A DNA stretch of 64,000 bases from Haloterrigena salifodinae. GTDB taxonomy: Archaea > Halobacteriota > Halobacteria > Halobacteriales > Natrialbaceae. The DNA lies in contig NZ_RQWN01000004.1 of assembly GCF_003977755.1 (NCBI RefSeq), positions 186,001-250,000 of the forward strand, read 5' to 3'. Position numbers and translations under genes: made by a program. Positions 14,942 through 23,969 of this stretch are shown here, piece by piece (the stretch's first letter is position 1; each line of letters starts with the position of its first letter). Below the pieces are notes generated by a model that saw only the letters and a list, made by a program, of their open reading frames with translations, was not told the DNA's origin and made no database searches.

Positions 14942-15182
14942 CTGACGATACCTCGCTTCAGGAACTGAGTCGTCTCCGCGTCTGACGACGCTGTTGCTAC
15001 ATCAGTTGTTCGCATGGGTTGCTGTGGCGGGCTTCAGTTGAGCCCCCGCGCCCCTCCTGAGGGCGACAAACCATCGCAAGCGAACCAGCAGTTTATCAGT
15101 AGATAGTATCACGGTTTATTTATCCAGAGTCATTCTTGATATCGAATCGTTCGATTCAGCAACTACAGGTGCGAACAGATCA
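14916..15182. repeat. Diverged duplicate of 7498-7770 (copy 2)
   Basis: Covers the first codons and the upstream region of the zinc-finger gene. The hairpin GGGCT-N7-AGCCC (15029-15045) and a following CCTC-CT-GAGG stem (15053-15062) have counterparts in the other copy, where the second stem uses different bases but still pairs. That makes a structured RNA or operator possible. Confidence 0.7.
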
Positions 15183-15233
15183 TACACGGCGCCGAGTCGT
15201 CACTATCTCCGCACGAATCAGCCACTCTGAAAG

Positions 15234-16352
15234 CTACTGACCACCATTGCTTATCGAATCCGCTGCATCAGGGTTTATAGACTCGTTCACATACCGAACT
15301 GTCTCGGAATCGCTATCCATACCCTCGCGTTCGCGTAACCGCTGTTTCGCGCGTTCCTCCGAGAGTGGATGTTTATTCACCGTTATATCGGGCCTATCGA
15401 TATCGGGCTCTTCATCATCCAGTTCTTTCTGGATGGTTTGGTAGATATGTTTGAAAACAATGACTATCCCAGATACCCAACACAGACCGATCAATAATAG
15501 GTCGAGATGGTTCAGCGATCGTGACACCGATAAGGTCCAGCCAGTCACATTTAGAACCAAGCCGACGAGTGGCAATATTACCGAGAGGAAGGTGGAACGA
15601 GCGATAACAGCCAGTGTTTTCAAACGATCCTCCGTATTGATTGCTCGATAATCCTGCCATCGATCGTCAATCTCTGCGTTTAAGGATTCTATCTTTGAAT
15701 TTATCCGGTGCCATTCTGCATCTCTGTCAGATATAACAGATTACTGAGTGGATTCTCTCATCACTTCGCGAAATGCGGTAGAAAGATCTGGTGCTTGATC
15801 GTCAGTCGCTTCGGGTCCAAGAATTATATCCATCAGCGTTGTTTGCCGAATCCGCCTTTTCAAGATAGTGAGCCCGACACTGACGCGTTTGCGAAATGTA
15901 TCCGCATACCTAAGATTTCTTTTTTCAACGATCTACCGTGCTTCGTCAGCCCGATCAGCGAGTTCAAATATCTCCCAGTGAGAGAGTTCCTCATTTGTAT
16001 ATGCCTCGTATTCTTCTTGGAGACGAACCCAATCAAACTCCGAGATAGGAATTCTACGATCGATTGCAAGCGATTCTTGGAAGAATGCATCTATTTCGGC
16101 GTTGATAGCTCGCTTATGCAAGTCTTCGCCGAATTCCTCTCCCGTATCAATCAGGTATTGCTCCAAGTCGTCTCGTTGTTTCTGCAGATTGTCTAACTCG
16201 GAAGTTAGGCCCTGTAGCCGTTCGTGTATTCTAGACTTCTCCGCACGGTCATCAACCAATTGATTGATAATTAGTGCGGTGAGGAGACCAAGAAATATAC
16301 TCGCAGTAGTTGCGAGGGTCGTATAGGCAGTTGCTTCAGTCACCACGTTCAC
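15234..16352 (-). pseudogene. Membrane protein with coiled coil, broken by two in-frame stops
   Basis: One continuous frame of 373 codons runs from ATG 16352 to the stop at 15234-15236, interrupted by TAG at 15933-15935 (codon 140) and TAA at 15741-15743 (codon 204). N-terminal membrane helix: ATTASIFLGLLTALIINQLV. Coiled coil: RIHERLQGLTSELDNLQKQR. After the stops the frame still reads sensibly, TFRKRVSVGLTILKRRIRQT and WHRINSKIESLNAEIDDRWQ. Then come two more helices, VILPLVGLVLNVTGWTL and LLLIGLCWVSGIVIVFKHIY, and an acidic tail. No frameshift has occurred, so the nonsense changes look recent. The fold (TM, long coiled coil, TM pair) is reminiscent of plasmid-borne defence or sensor membrane proteins, but no family is recognised. 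Confidence 0.7.
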
Positions 16353-16393
16353 ATCGTGAATAAGAACCTACTTAAAAACATCCGACCGACATG

Positions 16394-16419
16394 TGTGATC
16401 AATACGTGTGCTGTACTGA
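16394..16419 (+). repeat. 26-bp element shared with 35712-35737
   Basis: TGTGAT-N2-ATACGTG-N2-CTGTACTGA occurs here and at 35712-35737, with 22 of 26 bases identical. Both copies are in short non-coding stretches. It may be the end of a mobile element or a conserved promoter part. Confidence 0.5.
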
Positions 16420-16471
16420 GCGATTGGTGGTATAGAAACTACCACAGGTTAGGGATTCCAATAGAGCCAAT

Positions 16472-16684
16472 CTACGACTTTGTGAGGAACCGTACATCGG
16501 ACTGCGTGACGAGGACGCGACACTCACCGACCGAGAATCTCACCTCGAGGTCATCGTTCGCTGAGTCCACGAGTTCCTCGAGCGCGTCGACGTCGATCAC
16601 CCGGTGCAGTTGGTACTCGTCACGACCGAGGCCCTCCGTTTCGAGCGCGTCGACGATTTCGACGAGGAGGGGCCGATCACTCAT
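16472..16684 (-). CDS. HalOD1-like small protein (70 aa)
   Basis: MSDRPLLVEIVDALETEGLG, then LHRVIDVDALEELVDSANDD and LEVRFSVGECRVLVTQSDVR. The pattern helix, VxDxDALExL, then two strands fits the haloarchaeal output domain HalOD1, which is usually attached to sensor and response-regulator proteins but also occurs alone. Its start overlaps the end of the ArdC-like gene by 8 bp, so the two are co-transcribed. Role unknown. Confidence 0.6.
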   Translation of the reverse strand: MSDRPLLVEIVDALETEGLGRDEYQLHRVIDVDALEELVDSANDDLEVRFSVGECRVLVTQSDVRFLTKS

Positions 16685-17615
16685 CTGTGATCACCTCGTC
16701 GACGACATCGATGATCTTCGCAGCGGTCGAACTGATCCGCTCGAGTCGGTCGAGGATAGCCGCCGACTCTTCGCCCTGCCACGCAGCAAGGTAGAACGCT
16801 GAACCGCTCGTATCGAGCCCGAAATACCGACCGACGATGTAGCCGACGACTTCGGCCTCGAGTTCGCGTTTCGAGCGTTCGGTCTCGTCGTCGACAGCAC
16901 CGTGTAAGAGTGCGTGGGCGTACTCGTGGACGGTCGTTACGGCAAGGTCGGCGCTGTTCTCACGATCGCGGACCTCGATCAGTGGTTGCTGCGCCGGAGA
17001 GCGGTACTGACACACGCCGCTAGCATCACCGTGAGGCCACTCCGCTGGAGAAACGACCTCGACTTCCACTTCAAGCATCGACGCCCCCTCGAGGAGCGCT
17101 GGCACCAGTTCGTCGGCCTCTCCGGTCGCCTCAGTTTCGAGTTCGGGCAGTGGCTCCCCTTTGGTTTGGGAAAAATCGAAGACAGGCGTTGGCCGAAAGC
17201 CGACGAGACCTTCCGACCACTCTTCAGGCGATGTCTCGTCGTATTCGCAGTCGCTTTGATCGTGGTACGATGGCGAGTTCTCACACTCGGGACACTGCTT
17301 CGCGATGATCGGTGCCCAGATCCAGATTGCACTCTCGCCTTCGTTCACATAACGGTTGAATTCGTTTTGCCACGTCCGATAGCCAGCGACATGAGTTGCG
17401 TTTGGATACTGCCGAGTGATCAGCAGCGTATTTCGGTAGGAGTAATCGTGAAAGCGGCTCTGGACATCGAGCCACTTCTGGAACTGCTCACTCGAGACGG
17501 CGTCATCAACCTCGTCGACGAGGTCGTCAACCCAGGCTTCTATTGTACTGTGCATTTCGTCACGTCTGGTGTCCGAATCATCGAAGGACACCTGCAAACA
17601 GTCGCTCGTAGTCAT
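16677..17615 (-). CDS. ArdC-like antirestriction/metallopeptidase protein
   Basis: The start is placed at MTTSDCLQ (17615), because the upstream 21 codons are rich in Arg/Ser/Pro and look non-coding. The N-terminal ArdC-like ssDNA-binding domain shows WLDVQSRFHDYSYRNTLLIT and the conserved HVAGYRTWQNEFNRYVNEGE with AIWIWAPI. A cysteine-rich insert CPECENSPSYHDQSDCE follows and may bind zinc. The C-terminal zinc-peptidase-like motif is VTTVHEYAHALLHG, with a conserved glutamate in KRELEAEVVGYIVGRYFG. ArdC proteins are plasmid- and phage-borne and protect incoming DNA from restriction; that role here is inferred. It is a good marker of a mobile replicon. Confidence 0.8.
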   Translation of the reverse strand: MTTSDCLQVSFDDSDTRRDEMHSTIEAWVDDLVDEVDDAVSSEQFQKWLDVQSRFHDYSYRNTLLITRQYPNATHVAGYRTWQNEFNRYVNEGESAIWIWAPIIAKQCPECENSPSYHDQSDCEYDETSPEEWSEGLVGFRPTPVFDFSQTKGEPLPELETEATGEADELVPALLEGASMLEVEVEVVSPAEWPHGDASGVCQYRSPAQQPLIEVRDRENSADLAVTTVHEYAHALLHGAVDDETERSKRELEAEVVGYIVGRYFGLDTSGSAFYLAAWQGEESAAILDRLERISSTAAKIIDVVDEVITDE

Positions 17616-17734
17616 CGTTCGTGACGACGGACGCTCCGTTCTGGAACACCCCTCACCCCTTTGGGGGAAGAAAAACACGCTCGAGGGTGCGCTCGAACGG
17701 CTCCGTTACAGGTGTCTCGTCCGGGTTGTGACGG

Positions 17735-18768
17735 TCAGGCTTCGGCTTCAATCTCGAGTAATTCGTCTCGCCGACTGCGAAGCGTGTTCGGTGATGTGCC
17801 TGCGAGATCGGCGATCCGCTGTTGAGAGAGACAGAATCCGACTCGCTGGGCAGCGAGATAGAGACAGCCCGCTGCGACGCCACTCGGCCGGCGACCGATC
17901 GTCAGTCCGCGTTCGCGTGCCGTCTGTGCGAGCTCGAGTGCTCGTCGACGCACGTGGTCGGAACCTCGAGTTCTGTCGCAAGCCTCGGAATCCGATCGGT
18001 TGCTGTAATCGGCTGTGTCGGTAACTCGAGTTCGACGTTCATCGCGGTGTAGGCGTTGGTGAGTCGCTGCTGATCACAGCGCGCACAGGCTGCGACTTCG
18101 GCCCGTGATCGTTTGAGTCCGTGACACCGAGTGGTTGCGTAGACACTGGCTGCAGCCACCGCCTCGAGCGACCGTCCGCGACAGAGCTGTTCGGACTGTG
18201 CCGTTCGGAACAGCGAACACGCCTGATCCTGGATACTCTGTGCGAGACCGAGACTGGCGACGATTCGCCGGATTTCACCGAGTCCATAGGCGAGGTTCCG
18301 TTCAGCTTTCGACTGCCACTGGGCACGAGACTGTTCGCGACGTAGCCGGTTCAGTTGTCGACGCTTCGTACTCGAGAGGGCGTTTCCATGTCCGTCTTGC
18401 TTGTACCCGATCTCGGTGGAGAGGCCTCGGTCGTGGCGTGTTGGTGTCAGCGGGGCGCCGGTCCGTTTCTTGGATCCCTGCTCGTCATGTCGGTCCCAGT
18501 CTGGTCCTCGATTTAGGTTGGTGTCCTCGAGGATGAGTCCACACTCCTCACAAACTGTCTCGCGGCCAGTCGTTCGAACGCTGCCGCCACAGTCTGAACA
18601 GGTAGTTGTAGTCGTCTGAACGCCTTCGTCGAATGCAGTCGTGTAGATGTCTCTTGTTGCCAGCGATAATTCCGAAGCGGACAACTGAACAGCCCCTTCA
18701 CCGCTATTGGGGCGATAAAATCGAGGGTTTTCGGAGACAGGAACCGCGAGCGCGTCGAGGGCTTTCAC
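17735..18768 (-). pseudogene. tfb: Transcription initiation factor B (TFB), single frameshift
   Basis: The zinc ribbon CSDCGGSVRTTGRETVCEEC, the linker RTGAPLTPTRHDRGLSTEIG and the first cyclin fold are in one frame from 18768. At about 17950 the frame changes: the local sequence reads CCGACCACGTGCG where PTHV would need CCGACCCACGTG, so one C seems lost. The rest, RRRALELAQTARERGL through GVAAGCLYLAAQ and the helix-turn-helix QQRIADLAGTSPNTLRSRRD, lies in the next frame (17735-17953). A sequencing error at this one spot would restore a full-length 344-residue TFB. Haloarchaea carry many TFBs that pair with TBPs to select promoters; plasmid copies are common. Confidence 0.85.
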
Positions 18769-18842
18769 CGCTCGTTATCGGTGCGGTCGCCACCAGCTGA
18801 CCCGTCGGCGAGACAGCTAAAAAATGAGCTGCCACGCTCGCT

Positions 18843-19799
18843 TTAGTATGCGAGTTGGTCGACGGTCGTCCCGGCTGCCGTCTGCACCGTTGCCGTGTCA
18901 CCGTCGTCGTTCCAGATTTCGGTCTCGTAGCCCATGTAGCGGTCGTCGTCGTCGTTCGTTCCACTACCAGTGTGGACGTACACCGAGTCACCGGCGCCGA
19001 GAGTGAACTCCGCAAACGTGTGGCTATAACCCGCCTCGTCGGCGAGCGTGAACCCGTCGAGGTCGACCGAACTACTGCCGGTGTTGGTGATCTTCACACG
19101 CTCGTCGTTGAGAGAACTCGCTTCCGCGTTGACCCAATCGATAGTGAGCGCACTTGCATCCCCACCTGACGACTCGTCCTCGCCAGAGCCGTCGTTGTTC
19201 GGCGACCGACACGACCAGGCGTTTCGCTCGGCGGACTGGGCCTCCGATTCGGCGCTGTAGAACGAATCGCTCTGAGAGAACGTACTATCGTAGACTCGGG
19301 CGTGGCCCCGCTCCACGAGATCGTAGTTGAAGTTCGAACCGTCGACCTGTACGTACGCGAGCAGACGGCCGTAGTCACCGCGTCGGTCCGCCTGGCTGTC
19401 GAACTGTAGCGTGACCGTTTGGCCAGCGAGTTGGTTAGTCGCGTACGCACTCGCGTCCTCACCCGCGGCTTGCAGGCACTCACGGCCCGCCTGTGTGTCC
19501 GGCACGCCCTCGAATTCGCCAGGCGAGACCGATCCGTACGTTTCCGGTGTGTCGACACCCAGTAGTCGAACGGTATCGGTCGATCCGTTCTGGTATTCGA
19601 TGTCGATTGTGTCGCCATCGACGACGTTCGTCACTGCCACCGTCGTCGACTCGCTGATTGAGGTCGTTGTTTCGACCGACGGCGACGTGACCGCCCCCGC
19701 CGAGGCCGTCATCCCTGTTGCAACGAGCGCTACGACCATGACCGCTGTCAGGAGTTTCTGTCGAACCACACTCACTGACCCGACTGCAATCGCCATCAA
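18843..19799 (-). CDS. Secreted thermonuclease-like nuclease with lamin-tail domain
   Basis: 318 residues. A signal peptide (LLTAVMVVALVATGMTASAG) precedes a staphylococcal-nuclease domain at about residues 50-190. Key parts are VVDGDTIDIEYQNG, the arginine in TVRLLGVDTPET, and RRGDYGRLLAYVQVDG with YDLVERGHARVYD. A Ser/Gly/Asp-rich linker leads to a C-terminal lamin-tail domain, DWVNAEASSLNDERVKITNT and VDLDGFTLADEAGYSHTF. The enzyme should cut nucleic acids outside the cell. The lamin-tail domain is a beta-sandwich often found on archaeal and bacterial secreted nucleases. No operon partner. Met at 19796 is an equally good start. Confidence 0.88.
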   Translation of the reverse strand: MMAIAVGSVSVVRQKLLTAVMVVALVATGMTASAGAVTSPSVETTTSISESTTVAVTNVVDGDTIDIEYQNGSTDTVRLLGVDTPETYGSVSPGEFEGVPDTQAGRECLQAAGEDASAYATNQLAGQTVTLQFDSQADRRGDYGRLLAYVQVDGSNFNYDLVERGHARVYDSTFSQSDSFYSAESEAQSAERNAWSCRSPNNDGSGEDESSGGDASALTIDWVNAEASSLNDERVKITNTGSSSVDLDGFTLADEAGYSHTFAEFTLGAGDSVYVHTGSGTNDDDDRYMGYETEIWNDDGDTATVQTAAGTTVDQLAY

Positions 19800-19901
19800 C
19801 TTGTGTAATACCTATATTTATCAGTATATACGCATATTTCAGATTATTCCCCAATCGGAACGGGGCTGCACTCACCGACCTTCAGGTATTCGATGAACCT
19901 A

Positions 19902-20740
19902 TCAGAGTGCTTCGGGATTGGCCACAGTTGTCATTTCCGAGAACTGCCTTGCACGACCCCAGATCGAGTCACCGTCAGCAGCACCCGCCTCATCCACCTC
20001 GGGGTTCGAAGACTGATCACAACGCTCGAGTGCCTCCTGACAGTTACTGAGTTGCTCTCGAAGCGCTTCAGTAGTCGCCTCGAGGTCCGCACTACGTTCG
20101 TCCTTCTCCTCGAGTGTTGCCTCGAGTTCGTCGACGCGGTCGGTCAACAGTCGATTCTTCTCGACCAGATACGCATGATTCTGCGCTGATTTGTCACAAC
20201 TGCTAGCGGTCGACGACTCGCTCTGTCTGGAACTCGCTTCACTCGAGTCGTCTCGAGCGTCCGGATCGTAAAACTCGGAGGTGTTCGTAATCGCTCGTCC
20301 GATGGTTTTCTCGCCGTACGTCGATCCATTGGCGTAGTGGACTTCGTCCCATTTTTCGCGGAGAAGCCCTGACTGGCGGAAGGTATCCACTCGAGTGTGG
20401 TCGCCGCCGGTCCAGAACGCCAGCAGATTGCACAATGCCATGTCAGCCTCCGACTGGCTATTGTACCCGACCATATTCCTGCTACAGAGGCGCTCGAATT
20501 TTGTCCCGTTCGACGTGTTCATTGCCTTCTCGAGCAGTTACTCGTCCTCGAGGACAATGTCGACATCGACTGTACTGTTCGTTGCTGCCTGGCCGTTGCC
20601 AGCGTCCTGTTGCTCGGACTGGACTTCCCATCGTTATCAGTCTCATAGACGTACTCGCGGTGGATCGCCAAGAGTGCGTCCTGACGGCGCGCGACTCGAG
20701 TAGGTGTCTCCCGGAGAAACACAATTGCATGTCGTTGGCT
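19902..20740 (-). pseudogene. Phage/plasmid primase-polymerase C-terminal remnant
   Basis: From 20522 the frame reads NTSNGTKFERLCSRNMVGYN, then SQSEADMALCNLLAFWTGGD, FRQSGLLREKWDEVHYANGS and YGEKTIGRAITNTSEFYDP. This matches the helix-bundle domain that ends NrS-1-like primase-polymerases and related haloarchaeal replication proteins. It is followed by a low-complexity linker and a coiled coil (YLVEKNRLLTDRVDELEATL). The frame continues upstream of the ATG only through a TAA (20535-20537; VDIVLEDE before it), and a frameshift lies beyond that. The catalytic primase part is absent. Good evidence for plasmid or proviral ancestry. Confidence 0.7.
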
Positions 20741-21091
20741 ACCACAAACACGCTTGGTTCAGATTTCCGATCTAACCTCGATGGATCGGACTTGAGGGAA
20801 CAGTCCGTCTATGAGAATACTAATGTATGGATGAATTGAAAACCTGTCTAATTATACTACTGCGAAGCACGACCTCTGCCTCGAATGTCGAAGAAAAGAG
20901 GAAGCTAATGTTGATTACAATAGCGAGATTCTTTCCAAACTGAAATCCATCCTTTGCTACTAGGATCGAATAAGTTGTAGGTCAGATTAATCAACAAGCG
21001 GTTCGAGCCTCTGGAGAAATACTTAAGAGTTCGTCGCTGCATGGGTGAGGCCTGAATTCCCGATATTCCTTGTCCGTCAAGACTCGGCTTT
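20741..21091. other. Non-coding stretch
   Basis: AT-richer than its surroundings and without a convincing reading frame, repeat or hairpin. It separates the primase-polymerase remnant from the GC-rich block starting at 21.4 kb. Confidence 0.4.
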
Positions 21092-21394
21092 CTAGTGTCG
21101 ATCCACTGTTCCTACGAACAACATGGCTGTTACGACTAACGCTAACAATATCGAGGACGCCAGCCATCGATCCGTATCTGTGCCTCTTCGGCTAACAGAT
21201 ACGTAGGACCAGCAGATAGGTGCCGCTGTTATTCCGTTGAAATCCAATACGTAAATTTTGTCATTCGGAACTACCGTAAGGAGAGGGATTCCACACTGTA
21301 TCGGTGTGAGCCGCCGGTAATCCTGCTTCGACCGCCTGAATAGCGGACGACAATGACCTACGGTTCGATGCTCTCGTTCGTCTCGGTTGATCAC
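21092..21394 (-). CDS. Doubtful small ORF with a membrane segment
   Basis: 100 residues; the C-terminal part has a plausible membrane helix, WLASSILLALVVTAMLFVGT. The N-terminal half has an Arg/Cys-rich composition unlike haloarchaeal proteins, so only the last 50 residues may be a gene remnant. No family and no conserved neighbour. Confidence 0.25.
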   Translation of the reverse strand: MINRDEREHRTVGHCRPLFRRSKQDYRRLTPIQCGIPLLTVVPNDKIYVLDFNGITAAPICWSYVSVSRRGTDTDRWLASSILLALVVTAMLFVGTVDRH

Positions 21395-21428
21395 TAGCGG
21401 TCTCAGATCGACCTCGGTCGACGTGGCA

Positions 21429-22649
21429 TTACGGACGGTCGCTTATTTTCCGCGCGGACCGCCACCGCTCGTAGTACGCACTCGCGGGATGATAGTCGGG
21501 TTCGACGCCCGGTGGTTTCGGTCCGACCGGGTCGCCGCCGTCTTCCGGCGACAGCCGCTTCTCGTACCAGAGTCCGGCGGGACCGCGATACGCGGAGGCG
21601 CAGTCAGCGAGCCGTCGTTCCCAGTCGCGGAATCGGTCCCGCTCTTCGTCGTCACCGTGGAAATCCGCGCGTTCGGCGAGCGTCGCTGCGGCACCAAGTG
21701 CCTCCGCGAGAGCCCAGCCGTAGCGGTCGGCGACGATCGGTTCGCCGTCACGGTCGACGGTGTAGACGAACCCGTCGCCGGCCCAGCCGAGATCGACGGC
21801 GGCATCGAACAACTCCCTCGCGCGATCGTACTGCCCCTCCGTCACGGCTATACTCTCGTCTTCTTTCCCGTAGCGCTCGAGCAGCCCGAGAAATTTCGCC
21901 CACTCGAGGTGGTGTCCGGGCTGGTAGCCCGGCGGCCGAAACTGGTGGCGCGGCTCGTCCTCGTTGTAGGCGAAATCGTGCGTCCACTCGTCGGTGTAGT
22001 GTTCCCACAGGAGTCCGTCCGTCAACGTCGCGAGGTCGCCAGTAATTTTCTCGGCGATGTGGTTCGCGCGATCGTAGTACCGGCTCTCGCCCGTCGCTTC
22101 GTAGGCCGCGATGTACGCCTCGCACGCGTGCATGTTGGCATTTTGGCCCCGGTACGCTTCCCGTTCTGTCCAGTCGGGATTACAGTCACTGCGGAGTAAC
22201 CCAGCATCGTCGCGGAAGCGCTCCTCGAGCAAGTCGTGCGTCGCTCGGAGGTCTTCGTCGGCGCCGTCGAGACCGGCAGCCGCCGCGCGGGCGTACGCGA
22301 GCAGCACGAATGCGTGTCCGTACGCCGACCGCGTTCGATCGACCGGTTCGCCACCGTCGTCGACGACGAGTCGGTAGCCGCCGTCGGCACCGCGGTGTGC
22401 CTCCCGCAAGAACTCGAGTCCGTGTTCGACTGCATCGACACACCACTCGGGACCGCCCACCACGGCCCCAGCCGAGAAATTCGCGATCGAACGGCAGGTA
22501 GCGACGAGATGCCGGCGGTCGTCCGTGTACGGATCGCCCGTCTCCGGGTGGAGCAACCGAAAGCCGCTTTCAGCGAGCGCGTCCGGGTACTGCAGTCGCA
22601 GCGTCGCCAACAGCCTTGCTCGGTCTCTCCCGGACCGTTCCCGTGTCAT
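21429..22649 (-). CDS. AGE-family sugar epimerase/isomerase (N-acylglucosamine 2-epimerase-like)
   Basis: The start is placed at MTRERSGRDR (22649); the upstream extension is Arg/Pro-rich and non-coding in style. The 406-residue protein has the alternating (alpha/alpha) barrel pattern: FRLLHPETGDPYTDDRRHLV, WCVDAVEHGLEFLREAHRGA, AYGHAFVLLAYARAAAAGLD, the conserved RGQNANMHACEAYIAAYEAT and PPGYQPGHHLEWAKFLGLLE with catalytic-type histidines. These enzymes epimerise or isomerise sugars such as N-acylglucosamine, mannose or cellobiose. The GQNANMH and GHHLEWA motifs resemble mannose/ketose isomerase members more than GlcNAc 2-epimerase. The gene lies head-to-head with an aldo/keto reductase. Confidence 0.85.
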   Translation of the reverse strand: MTRERSGRDRARLLATLRLQYPDALAESGFRLLHPETGDPYTDDRRHLVATCRSIANFSAGAVVGGPEWCVDAVEHGLEFLREAHRGADGGYRLVVDDGGEPVDRTRSAYGHAFVLLAYARAAAAGLDGADEDLRATHDLLEERFRDDAGLLRSDCNPDWTEREAYRGQNANMHACEAYIAAYEATGESRYYDRANHIAEKITGDLATLTDGLLWEHYTDEWTHDFAYNEDEPRHQFRPPGYQPGHHLEWAKFLGLLERYGKEDESIAVTEGQYDRARELFDAAVDLGWAGDGFVYTVDRDGEPIVADRYGWALAEALGAAATLAERADFHGDDEERDRFRDWERRLADCASAYRGPAGLWYEKRLSPEDGGDPVGPKPPGVEPDYHPASAYYERWRSARKISDRP

Positions 22650-22956
22650 AGGATAGTAATCCGCACCTCGCGTAAAATCCTTGTTGGAGACTCCCTCGAG
22701 GTCAACCCCCGAGTGACGTCTCGGGGTGGCCGTCGCAGACGAGGAATTCATCCTGATGCCGGGTGACGGAGCGACGGAGCCCGCCGAGGCGCCGCACGCC
22801 TCTTCGACGCCTCGCACTCGCGGACCCCTCGAGAGAACGCACGGGAGCACGCGCCATTCCGCTCCCCGTTTTAGCCGTACAGCCGTCGAACCCGCGACAT
22901 TCCCCTGGTTCGTAGCTATTTTGTGTCTCGATAGGCAACGGCCAGTCGTGACTTCT

Positions 22957-23790
22957 ATGGATTCAGTACCAACTCAATCGCTTCCGAGCGGCGACGAAAT
23001 TCCGATCGTCGGCGCCGGCACGTGGGACGTCGGCGGCGACGCCGTCAAAGAGTCGGTCGACACCGCACTCGAGATCGGCTACACGCACGTCGACACGGCG
23101 GAAGGATACAAAAACGAGGCCGAAATCGGCGAGGTGCTCGCCGAGCACGACCGCGAGGACGTGTTCCTCACTTCGAAGGTACTTCCGTCGAACCTGCATT
23201 ACGACGACGTCTTCGAGTCCCTGGAGGCCTCCCTCGAGAAACTCGGCACGTCCTATCTGGACCTGTATCTCATCCACTGGCCGAACCCGGCAATCTCGCT
23301 GCGGGAGACGTTCAACGCGCTCGAGCGCGCCCACGAGGAGGGGCTGATTCGAAACGTCGGCGTGAGCAACTTCAGCCGGTATCAGCTCATGTTCGCCCAG
23401 CAGGTCGCGGACGTGCCGATCGCCGTCAATCAGATCGAACTCCACCCATGGTACTACCGAGAGGAGTTACTCGAATATTGCCAGGAGAACGACATCGTCG
23501 TCGAGGCGGCCGCGCCGCTGGCCAGAACCGAACTGTTCGACGATCCGGTACTGAACGATATCGCCGATAGCTACGAGAAGACGCCCGCACAGATCGCCCT
23601 GAAGTGGGCACTCCAAAAGGACGTGGTCGTGGTGCCGAAGTCGACGTCGGCGGAGCATCTCCGACAGAACCTCGACCTCTTCGAGTGGGAGCTCGACGCC
23701 GACGACGTCGCTCGCATCGACGATATCGATCGGATGAACAACGTCTACATGATCGATCTCGACGACGACACCTACGGCATTCCGCCCTGA
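22957..23790 (+). CDS. Aldo/keto reductase
   Basis: The start at 22957 (MDSVPTQSLPSGDEIPIVGA) is chosen because the 77 upstream codons are Arg/Pro-rich. The 277-residue TIM barrel has the active-site DTAEGYKNEAEIGEVL (Asp, Tyr), the lysine in VFLTSKVLPSNL, the histidine in DLYLIHWPNPA and GVSNFSRYQL. NADPH-binding residues are in VVVPKSTSAEHLRQN. The protein is somewhat shorter than the usual 320 residues of loop-rich members but matches prokaryotic 2,5-diketogluconate reductase-like ones. Probable cytosolic carbonyl reduction with NADPH. Confidence 0.9.
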   Translation: MDSVPTQSLPSGDEIPIVGAGTWDVGGDAVKESVDTALEIGYTHVDTAEGYKNEAEIGEVLAEHDREDVFLTSKVLPSNLHYDDVFESLEASLEKLGTSYLDLYLIHWPNPAISLRETFNALERAHEEGLIRNVGVSNFSRYQLMFAQQVADVPIAVNQIELHPWYYREELLEYCQENDIVVEAAAPLARTELFDDPVLNDIADSYEKTPAQIALKWALQKDVVVVPKSTSAEHLRQNLDLFEWELDADDVARIDDIDRMNNVYMIDLDDDTYGIPP

Positions 23791-23969
23791 CGTCGGTCGG
23801 TCACAACCGAATCGGCGGTCTCTCGCATACGCTCGAACAGAGACCGTGACTCCCGTTTCTCGCTCACAGCTACGAGCGGAGCATTTCGGATTCGGCGAAC
23901 GTAGGCGAGAAGATCGGTATCGAGAGCGCGAGAACGATTCGAAGAGCGTGAGGAGCGGGCGCTGGACGG

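Noticed and set aside
15933-15935. TAG in the membrane-protein gene as pyrrolysine or another recoding event
   Set aside because: Haloarchaea are not known to use pyrrolysine, no PylRS or tRNA-Pyl is visible, and a second stop (TAA) follows in the same frame.
21387-22199. A 270-residue plus-strand frame across the AGE-family gene
   Set aside because: It is Arg/Val-rich shadow sequence, while the minus strand has barrel motifs such as GQNANMH.
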